Assembly: GCA_964551435.1 (NCBI GenBank)
Contig: CAZKBS010000028.1
Location: forward strand, 1-19,562
Direction: 5' to 3'
DNA: 19,562 bases
DNA from: UBA2020 sp964551435
GTDB lineage: Bacteria > Pseudomonadota > Alphaproteobacteria > Micavibrionales > UBA2020
The position numbers were made by a program, and so were the translations under genes. Below the pieces are notes generated by a model that had not been told where the DNA came from, made no database searches, and saw nothing but the letters and a program-made list of their open reading frames with translations. This document shows positions 14,084 to 19,562 of this stretch, piece by piece; position 1 is the stretch's first letter; the number at the start of each line of letters is the position of its first letter.

Positions 14084-15763
14084 TTAGTTTTCGGAGTTTT
14101 TGATATCAACGATTTTGGCGCCCGGAAACACACGCAGGACTTCGGCGACAATCGGGCTGCTTTCAATCTCGCTGCGCAGGTTTTGCTGCGCGGCCTGTTT
14201 GCGGCTGGCGATGGTGGGAGCCCCCTCTTCGCGCGACAGGCTGACGACCCAACGCTGGCCCGTCCACTCGGTCAGTTTTTGCGCCATCTGCCCGACAAGC
14301 GCGCGCGGCGCGTTTTCCTCGACGCGCACTTCCAGATGTCCCTGTTCGAACTTCACGGCATGGACATAGGTTTCAATCGCGTTTTGCAGCAGCACTTCGC
14401 GGCGCTGACCAAACAGCTCCGCCACATCTTCGAAACTGGCGAGCGTGGCCTGCGCCTGCATGGCCGGCTGCCGCTCGGCCGGAATACGCGCGGCGGAAAC
14501 GGTACTGCCGCTGCTCATGGCTGTGCCGCGCGGACTGCCGCCGCCCATGCCGCCACCGCCCAGCTGCCCCGCGATGCCCGCACTGCCGCCATCGCGCACC
14601 TGTTTGATCAGGTCGCCCGGCGTCGGCAATTCGGCGGCGAACAGCAAACGGATCAACACCATTTCCAGCGCCTGCTGCGGGCTGAAAGCCTGCTGCACTT
14701 CGGAAATACCCTTGCCCAGCATCTGCCATGTGCGCGTCAAAACAGGCACGGACAGCGCCTTTGCCAGCGCCGCGCCGCGCACGCGCTCGGCCTCCGGCAG
14801 GGCTTGGTCGCGGGCCATTTCGGGGCTGACTTTGACCTTGGTCAGGTAATGCGTCAGCTCCAGCAAATCCTGCAAGACCATCAGCGGATCTGCGCCGCCT
14901 TTGTAGAGGGCGTCGAGATACCCCATGGCCTCGCCGCTTTGGCCCTTTTGCAGGGCTTCGAACAAATCGAACGTGACGCTGCGGTCGACAAGACCGAGCA
15001 TGCTGCGCACCTGCTCTTCGGTCACCTTGCCCTGTTCGCGCGAAATCGCCTGATCCAGAAGGCTGAGGCCGTCGCGGGCGGAACCGTCGGCGGCGCGGGC
15101 GATGAGCGCAACGGCGGTTTGCTCCGCCTCCACGTTTTCCTTCGCCGTGATTTCCATGAAATATTTTTCCAGCACATCCGCACCGATACGGCGCAGGTCA
15201 AAACGCTGGCAACGCGACAGCACCGTCACCGGCACTTTGCGGATTTCGGTGGTGGCGAAAACGAATTTGACATGCTCCGGCGGCTCTTCCAGCGTTTTCA
15301 GCAGCGCGTTGAACGCCGCCTTCGACAGCATGTGAACCTCGTCGATGATGAAAACTTTATAGCGTCCGCTGACGGGGGCATATTGTACGCTGTCGATAAT
15401 CTCGCGGATATCATCAACGCCGGTGCGCGACGCCGCGTCCATTTCCAGCACATCGACGTGGCGGTCTTCGGCAATCGAGCGGCATTGTTCGCACTGGCCG
15501 CAAGGGGTGATCGTCGGGCCTTTTTCGCAGTTGAGCGCGCGGGCGATGATACGCGCCGTCGTCGTCTTGCCCACCCCGCGCACGCCCGTCAGCATGAAAG
15601 CATGCGCAATGCGGCCCGTTTCAATCGCATTCGTGAGGGTGCGCACCAGCGCATCCTGCCCCTTCAGTTCGGAAAAATTCTGCGGACGGTATTTGCGCGC
15701 CAGCACGCGGTATTCGGCGGGTTTGGGGCTGGTATTCGTCTCGCCTTGGGAGCTTTTGGCCAC
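14084..15763 (-). CDS. dnaX: DNA polymerase III subunit gamma/tau
   Basis: Clamp-loader ATPase of the replicative polymerase, 559 residues. The AAA+ module has Walker A GVRGVGKT (60-67), the zinc site Cys79, Cys88, Cys91 and Cys94, Walker B DEVH (141-144) and the SRC arginine-finger motif (183-185). The collar domain III runs to about 370. A Gly/Ser/Pro-rich linker (about 395-430) leads to the tau-specific C-terminal domain that contacts the polymerase. The start is GTG (15761-15763) with AAAAGGA about 7 nt upstream; the nearby ATG is out of frame. I see no A-rich slippery run at the linker, so a frameshifted gamma form like that of Escherichia coli is not supported. It stands 112 bp downstream of the DUF1428 gene and is followed by ybaB, but not by recR. 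Confidence 0.96.
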   Translation of the reverse strand: MAKSSQGETNTSPKPAEYRVLARKYRPQNFSELKGQDALVRTLTNAIETGRIAHAFMLTGVRGVGKTTTARIIARALNCEKGPTITPCGQCEQCRSIAEDRHVDVLEMDAASRTGVDDIREIIDSVQYAPVSGRYKVFIIDEVHMLSKAAFNALLKTLEEPPEHVKFVFATTEIRKVPVTVLSRCQRFDLRRIGADVLEKYFMEITAKENVEAEQTAVALIARAADGSARDGLSLLDQAISREQGKVTEEQVRSMLGLVDRSVTFDLFEALQKGQSGEAMGYLDALYKGGADPLMVLQDLLELTHYLTKVKVSPEMARDQALPEAERVRGAALAKALSVPVLTRTWQMLGKGISEVQQAFSPQQALEMVLIRLLFAAELPTPGDLIKQVRDGGSAGIAGQLGGGGMGGGSPRGTAMSSGSTVSAARIPAERQPAMQAQATLASFEDVAELFGQRREVLLQNAIETYVHAVKFEQGHLEVRVEENAPRALVGQMAQKLTEWTGQRWVVSLSREEGAPTIASRKQAAQQNLRSEIESSPIVAEVLRVFPGAKIVDIKNSEN

Positions 15764-15875
15764 GGGGCATCCTTTTCAGTCTTGGGAATCCGGATGGTGA
15801 ATCTGCTGCCGACAGAATAGCGCATCCCTATCCGCAGCTAAACCCTGACGGCGCAATCTTATGAAAATTTTTGCG

Positions 15876-16238
15876 TTATTTCGCTTCGACCAGCACGTCA
15901 AACCCGCCAAAGGTCATGCGGTTCGCGTCAAACGGCATTTTGGTATGGTCAAGCCCGGTGATACGCGGGTCTTTCATAACCTTGGCGTTCACCTTGTCGC
16001 GGTGGGCGCGGGATTTGTAGACAATCCACGCGAAGATCACCGTCTCAGACGGCTTGAGGTTCGTCAGCTTGCCAAAGGGCATGCCGAAGGGGGATTTGAT
16101 ATCCTCGGCCACGCATTCCATGTATTGCAGCGCGCCGTGTTCGCGCCAGACTTTGCCTGCCGTCTGCGCCAGCTTGCGGTATTCGGCAATTTTTTTCTTC
16201 GGCACCGGTATCACAAATCCATCGACGTATTTCGGCAT
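15876..16238 (-). CDS. DUF1428 (YbaA-like) protein
   Basis: 120-residue protein of the DUF1428 family, related to Escherichia coli YbaA, with a dimeric alpha/beta-barrel (ABM-like) fold; the biochemical role is unknown. The family hallmarks KYVDGFVIPVP (start), HGALQYMECVAED, VIFAWIVYKSR and MPFDANRMTFGGF (C-terminus) are all present. I chose the ATG at 16236-16238 because it starts the family sequence and lies 10 nt from AAGGAG. Eight more in-frame codons upstream are unlike the family. It follows puuB by 20 nt, so it is probably the third gene of the puuA-puuB operon. No link between this family and putrescine use is known to me; the operon suggests one. Confidence 0.9.
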   Translation of the reverse strand: MPKYVDGFVIPVPKKKIAEYRKLAQTAGKVWREHGALQYMECVAEDIKSPFGMPFGKLTNLKPSETVIFAWIVYKSRAHRDKVNAKVMKDPRITGLDHTKMPFDANRMTFGGFDVLVEAK

Positions 16239-16258
16239 GTCGCGCGGTCTCCTTTTTA

Positions 16259-17584
16259 TCAAATACCCAGCTTTTCACGCATGCCATAGTACCATGCGCC
16301 CAGGATGGTCAGCGGCACGCGGAAGGCACGCCCGCCCGGGAACGGGTAGTTTTTCATTTTCGCCCAGACATCGAAACGTCCGGCCTGATTGCCAATCGCC
16401 TCGGATACCAGACGTCCCAGCAGATGCGTGGTCGTCACACCATGACCGCTGTCGCCCTGAATGAAATAGATTTTATTCGTCAGGCGGCCGATGTGCGGCA
16501 TGCGGGTCAGGGTCAGCGCGAAATTACCGCTCCAGGCGAAATCGACTTTCTTGCCTGCAAGCATGGGGAAGGTTTTCAGCACACTCGGCCACAGACGTTT
16601 TTCGATATCCGCCGGTTCATGCCCCGTGTAGACCACGCCGCCGCCGAACAAAAGCCGGTGGTCGGCGGTGATGCGGTAATAATCGAGCAGATAATTGCAA
16701 TCCTCGACGCAATAGCCTGCGGGCATCATCTGTCGCGTCATCTCTTCACCCAGCACTTCGGTGGTGATGATCTGGCTGCTGACCGACATGATACGGCGCG
16801 ACAGTTCGGGCACCGCATCGCCCAGATAGGCATTGCCGCAAATCACGACGTAATGCGCCGCCACCTGCCCCTTGTCTGTTTTGACAACAGGCTTGAAGCT
16901 TTCCTTGTCGACCGACACCACGCGGGATTGTTCGAAAATTCTGCCGCCGAGGCTTTCAATCGCTGCCGCCTGACCAAGCGCGAGGTTCATCGGGTGGATA
17001 TGCCCACCCCATTTATCCAGCATGCCGCCGACGTAGATATCGGCACTGGTGACCTCGCGCATGCGGGATTTATCGTACATTTCAAGCGCGGTATGGCCGA
17101 AGCGTTCCCACGTTTTCTTGCCGTGTTCGAGGCCTTTCATCTGCTTGTCGGTGAAAGCGGCGAAAAAGCCCCCGTCTTTCAGGTCGCATTTGATATCGTA
17201 TTTCGCAATGCGCTCGCGGATGATATTGCCGCCCTCGAAGCTCATGGCCACGACGGCATTGGCCGTATCCTCGCCGTAGCGGGATTTGATGGTATCGTAA
17301 TCACGGCTGTAGCCGTTGACGATTTGCCCGCCGTTGCGGCCCGATGCGCCATAGGCGACCTTGGCCGCTTCCAGCACAAACACTTTCAAGCCTTTTTCGG
17401 CCAGATGCAGCGCCGTCGACAGTCCCGCAAACCCCGCGCCGATAACTACGATATCGCATTCATGCGCCCCCTCAAGCGGCGGGCGTTCCGGCGACGGGTT
17501 GGCGCTGGCGGCGTAGTAGGAACTGGTATGGCGAATGTCCGCCCCCGCGTTTCTGGCGGCGGTTTTCATGTGTGCTTGGGTCAT
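16259..17584 (-). CDS. puuB: Gamma-glutamylputrescine oxidoreductase PuuB
   Basis: FAD-dependent oxidase that converts gamma-glutamylputrescine to gamma-glutamyl-gamma-aminobutyraldehyde, ammonia and H2O2 in the Puu pathway. 441 residues. The N-terminal Rossmann motif VIGAGFAGLSTALHLAEKG is at 47-65, followed by the DAO-fold motifs GASGRNGGQIVNGYSRD, HIHPMNLALG, YCVEDCNYLLDYYR and SGHGVTTTHLLG. The match to Escherichia coli PuuB is close along the whole length, including the SSYYAASANP segment near the start. About 20 extra residues precede that segment. The start ATG (17582-17584) lies 1 nt after the puuA stop, so the two are translationally coupled. The function is well supported by sequence and by pairing with puuA. 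Confidence 0.93.
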   Translation of the reverse strand: MTQAHMKTAARNAGADIRHTSSYYAASANPSPERPPLEGAHECDIVVIGAGFAGLSTALHLAEKGLKVFVLEAAKVAYGASGRNGGQIVNGYSRDYDTIKSRYGEDTANAVVAMSFEGGNIIRERIAKYDIKCDLKDGGFFAAFTDKQMKGLEHGKKTWERFGHTALEMYDKSRMREVTSADIYVGGMLDKWGGHIHPMNLALGQAAAIESLGGRIFEQSRVVSVDKESFKPVVKTDKGQVAAHYVVICGNAYLGDAVPELSRRIMSVSSQIITTEVLGEEMTRQMMPAGYCVEDCNYLLDYYRITADHRLLFGGGVVYTGHEPADIEKRLWPSVLKTFPMLAGKKVDFAWSGNFALTLTRMPHIGRLTNKIYFIQGDSGHGVTTTHLLGRLVSEAIGNQAGRFDVWAKMKNYPFPGGRAFRVPLTILGAWYYGMREKLGI

Positions 17585-17585
17585 T

Positions 17586-18983
17586 TTACAAATCCCTCAG
17601 ATAGGCGTCGTATTCAATGCTGGTGACGTGGCGCTCCAACTCGTCCTTCTCGCTCCATTTGCAGGCGAAATAGACTTTATGATAGGCCTCGCCGAAATAA
17701 TGCTTCACAAAGCCCGATTGCTCGAAAATCTCGAGCGCATCTTCCCATACGTCCGGCAGATGGCGCGCGTTGCTTTCATAAACGCTGCCTGTCAGCGGCT
17801 CGCCCGGCTCCATATGTCCCTGAATACCGTGGAAAGCGCCCGCCAGCATCGCGGCAATCGCCAGATACGGGTTGGCATCGGCGCCCGGCACGCGGTGTTC
17901 GATACGCGTTGCGGCAATCTCGCTTTCCGGCACGCGCAGGGCGGCGGTGCGGTTATCATAGCCCCAGGCAATACGCGTCGGCGCGTGCGAGCCCGGCATG
18001 AAGCGGCGGTACGAATTAAAGTTCGGCGCGAAAACCGCAGCGGATTCCGTCATGGTCGACAACAGCCCGCCCATGGCGTAGCGCAAGGCGTCCGAGCCCC
18101 GATAATCGCTACCCGCGAAGATGTTATTGCCGTCTTTGTCCAGAATGCTGAAATGCACATGCATACCGTTGCCGGAGCGATCGCCGTAAGGCTTCGCCAT
18201 GAATGTCGCATCAAGACCGTTTTTGCGCGCACAGCCCTTAATGACGCGTTTCAGCATGGTCGCGTGGTCGGCTGCCAGCAGCGCATCGGGCACGTGATAG
18301 AGGTTGATTTCGTATTGGCCGGGCCCGTTCTCCGAAATCGTGGTATCGGCAGGAATGCCCTGCATTACGCAGGCGCGGTTGATGTCGGAAAGGACGGAGC
18401 TGAACTCCTCCACCTCGCCAAGGCCGAACATTTGCGAGGCCTGTACGCGCTGGCCGGTACGCGGTGACAGCGGCGGCTGGGGAAAGCCGCGCTCGTCACG
18501 CTTGCTGTCCATCAGATAGAATTCAAGTTCTACCGCAACGACGGGCGTCAGTCCTTCGCGCTTGAAAAAACCCAGTACGCGTTTCAGCACCTGACGCGGA
18601 TCGGCGAAGAAGGCTTTGCCATCGGCATCCTGCATGGTCATCATCAGCTGCGCGGTCGGCACCGACATCCACGGCGTGCGGCACAGCGTGCCCGGCACGG
18701 GGCGGCAGACGCCATCGTTATCACCGGTTTGGGTGACAAGGCCCGCCTCCAGCACATCATGGCCCCAGATATCCACCGCAAACGAAGAGCGCGGCATGCG
18801 AATACCGCTTTTGAACGCGGACAGCGCCTTGGTCATCGGAATACGCTTGCCGCGCAGAACGCCGTTGACGTCGACCATGAAAGCTTCGAGCATTTCAATA
18901 TCCGGGTTCGCATCGAAGAAGGCATCCGCCGACAGGCCGTCGGCTGTATCGGTCAAAACGGGAGTGTGCGGGGCGTCGCTCAT
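17586..18983 (-). CDS. puuA: Gamma-glutamylputrescine synthetase PuuA (glutamine synthetase family)
   Basis: ATP-dependent ligase joining glutamate to putrescine, the first step of glutamylated putrescine breakdown; cytosolic. 465 residues of the glutamine-synthetase fold. Metal and substrate residues are visible: ELEF (152-155), ENGPGQYEIN (218-227), NGMHVH (272-277), NRTAALRVP (344-352) and the Glu-His-Arg of IEHRVPGADANPY (362-364). The tail lacks a recognisable GlnA adenylylation site. Coupling to puuB, rather than to nitrogen-control genes, favours PuuA over GlnA. The ATG at 18981-18983 has GAGGAA 5 nt upstream. It is first in a minus-strand operon with puuB and the DUF1428 gene. Other GlnA-like amide ligases with different amines cannot be excluded. 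Confidence 0.92.
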   Translation of the reverse strand: MSDAPHTPVLTDTADGLSADAFFDANPDIEMLEAFMVDVNGVLRGKRIPMTKALSAFKSGIRMPRSSFAVDIWGHDVLEAGLVTQTGDNDGVCRPVPGTLCRTPWMSVPTAQLMMTMQDADGKAFFADPRQVLKRVLGFFKREGLTPVVAVELEFYLMDSKRDERGFPQPPLSPRTGQRVQASQMFGLGEVEEFSSVLSDINRACVMQGIPADTTISENGPGQYEINLYHVPDALLAADHATMLKRVIKGCARKNGLDATFMAKPYGDRSGNGMHVHFSILDKDGNNIFAGSDYRGSDALRYAMGGLLSTMTESAAVFAPNFNSYRRFMPGSHAPTRIAWGYDNRTAALRVPESEIAATRIEHRVPGADANPYLAIAAMLAGAFHGIQGHMEPGEPLTGSVYESNARHLPDVWEDALEIFEQSGFVKHYFGEAYHKVYFACKWSEKDELERHVTSIEYDAYLRDL

Positions 18984-19014
18984 GCTGATTCCTCAAAATC
19001 GTTACGGGGCCTAC

Positions 19015-19050
19015 AGAGTGACACGGCGGGAGGGGGTGGCGTCAACCCCC
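19015..19050 (-). promoter_or_regulatory. Inverted repeat and possible promoter upstream of puuA
   Basis: GGGGGT (19032-19037) and ACCCCC (19045-19050) form a perfect 6-bp dyad with a 7-nt loop. On the minus strand a TTGACG (19040-19045) lies inside it, about 60 nt before the puuA start. The best -10 candidate, CACTCT (19015-19020), is 19 nt away, which is too far for a good promoter. An operator overlapping the -35 region is possible. The remaining intergenic DNA up to 19130 is AT-rich, with nothing else recognised. Confidence 0.3.
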
Positions 19051-19130
19051 AGACAGAAGATTAAAAAATATTTGAAAAATAACAACATTTTCAGCCCCGC
19101 CGCCTTCAAAAATCCCGCTGCAGCCAAGAC

Positions 19131-19159
19131 TTGCAAAAACCCGCGATTTCCCTTATTGT
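19131..19159 (+). promoter_or_regulatory. Predicted promoter of the tRNA-Thr locus
   Basis: TTGCAA (19131-19136), a 17-nt spacer and TATTGT (19154-19159) lie 35 bp before the truncated tRNA copy. This is probably the ancestral promoter of the tRNA gene. It could still transcribe through the 95-bp spacer into the intact copy. Confidence 0.5.
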
Positions 19160-19194
19160 CCGCCCAGCTTGTTTTCACGCCTTTCGCGTGACGG

Positions 19195-19232
19195 GCCGTT
19201 GTAGCTCAGGGGTAGAGCAACGCATTCGTAAT
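19195..19232 (+). pseudogene. 5'-half copy of tRNA-Thr(CGU)
   Basis: These 38 bases are identical to the first 38 of the intact tRNA gene at 19328. They cover the 5' acceptor strand, the D arm, the 5' anticodon strand, the anticodon loop and one base beyond it. The match then stops abruptly, and no T arm or 3' acceptor strand follows. It cannot fold into a tRNA. Perfect identity means a recent event or ongoing selection. Confidence 0.9.
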
Positions 19233-19278
19233 TATCCAGCCCCCTGCGAAACTGCCAGACTTTTGAATGTGTTACTAA

Positions 19279-19316
19279 GTTGACCGACGCATTCTCAAGG
19301 TGATATCAAGGTCAAC
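19279..19316. repeat. Inverted repeat in the spacer between the tRNA copies
   Basis: GTTGACC (19279-19285) and GGTCAAC (19310-19316) are perfect complements separated by 24 nt. Between them lies ACGCATTC (19287-19294), an 8-mer also found in the anticodon arm of both tRNA copies. The left arm plus TATCAA (19304-19309) also reads as a promoter (TTGACC, 18-nt spacer, TATCAA), placed to start transcription about 12 nt before the intact tRNA. Confidence 0.5.
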
Positions 19317-19327
19317 GTCTTAGAGGC

Positions 19328-19402
19328 GCCGTTGTAGCTCAGGGGTAGAGCAACGCATTCGTAATGCGTGGGTCGTAGGTTCAATTCCTATCAACGGCAC
19401 CA
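19328..19402 (+). tRNA. tRNA-Thr (anticodon CGU)
   Basis: A complete cloverleaf is visible. The acceptor strands GCCGUUG (19328-19334) and CAACGGC (19392-19398) pair. The D stem is GCUC/GAGC. The anticodon stem ACGCA/UGCGU encloses a 7-nt loop with anticodon CGU at 19360-19362. The T stem GUAGG/CCUAU carries a UUCAAUU loop. Discriminator A (19399) and an encoded CCA (19400-19402) follow. CGU reads the threonine codon ACG. No clear terminator hairpin follows, only T-rich sequence. Confidence 0.95.
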
Positions 19403-19523
19403 TTTCACTTTCTCCACACGCCCCTCCCCGTACACGCCAGCCAAAAAAATAAAACGAAATCAACGCTTTATATGGACGCTTCGTCTTTCAGTGTCTATGA
19501 TTGTACTCCCACATCCACTCTTT

Positions 19524-19562
19524 ATGTCGGTAAGTATGTCGGTAAGCTCCCCAAAGTCAGAG
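19524..19562 (+). other. Open frame at the right edge with a 12-bp tandem repeat
   Basis: An ATG at 19524 opens a frame with no stop through the last base, 13 codons. Its first 24 bases are two near-identical 12-mers (ATGTCGGTAAG plus T or C), encoding MSVS twice. No ribosome-binding site is evident. Position downstream of a tRNA makes an integrase gene start a reasonable guess, but 13 codons cannot show it. The preceding 19403-19523 stretch holds nothing recognised. Confidence 0.25.

Noticed and set aside
14373..14729. Overlapping 118-codon frame inside dnaX, considered as a frameshift product
   Set aside because: No slippery A-run or hairpin is evident at the junction, and the translation looks like a shadow of the Gly-rich linker.
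14183..15820. Long plus-strand open frame (545 codons) opposite dnaX
   Set aside because: It is a mirror of the dnaX coding frame in GC-rich DNA. The translation is rich in His, Arg, Gln and Ala with no domain, and dnaX on the other strand is certain.
15764..15875. Signal recognition particle RNA gene near dnaX
   Set aside because: The gap upstream of dnaX was read on both strands for the conserved GGAAGGAAGCAG-type core, and it is absent.
16424..17626. Plus-strand frame of 400 codons opposite puuB
   Set aside because: It is a complementary-strand shadow; PuuB motifs are present along the whole minus-strand gene.

Overview
The window reads as a chromosomal segment of a moderately GC-rich alphaproteobacterium. 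The basis is the protein sequences (RNase D, XerC, DnaX and PriA all look alphaproteobacterial), the Rhodospirillales/Micavibrio-like gene mix and promoters of the TTGAC-N17/18-TA type. The lineage below class level is a guess. Most of the window is ordinary housekeeping DNA with tight gene spacing; the two ends look more accessory.

Layout. 1-1950: two unrecognised membrane proteins on the minus strand, with lower GC in the first. 2016-3173: RNase D (+). 3193-4200: a membrane-anchored staphylococcal-nuclease-like protein (-) with its own promoter region. 6663 down to 4323: a minus-strand operon of transaldolase, a DUF484 (YigA-like) protein and XerC. 6704-8944: PriA helicase (+), divergent from transaldolase. 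9017-9526: SixA phosphatase (-), divergent from Ppx/GppA (+, 9589-11076). 15763 down to 11089: a minus-strand run of dnaX, ybaB, an unknown protein that looks like a catalytically dead RelA/SpoT-type HD domain, xthA, and an ankyrin-repeat protein. 18983 down to 15876: a minus-strand operon of PuuA (gamma-glutamylputrescine synthetase), PuuB (gamma-glutamylputrescine oxidase) and a DUF1428 protein. 19195-19562: a 5'-half copy of a tRNA-Thr gene, a 95-bp spacer, the intact tRNA-Thr(CGU), and an open frame running off the right edge.

How the genes work together. The genome-maintenance genes (priA, dnaX, ybaB, xthA, xerC) serve replication restart, the clamp loader, nucleoid or recombination support, base-excision repair and chromosome-dimer resolution. 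PuuA and PuuB are the first two enzymes of the glutamylated putrescine degradation route. Ppx/GppA handles polyphosphate or (p)ppGpp-type alarmones.

I see no CRISPR array, no complete mobile element and no recognisable defence system. The least ordinary signals are the split tRNA-Thr duplication at the right edge, which looks like an integration scar, and the HD-like protein sitting where recR usually follows dnaX-ybaB.
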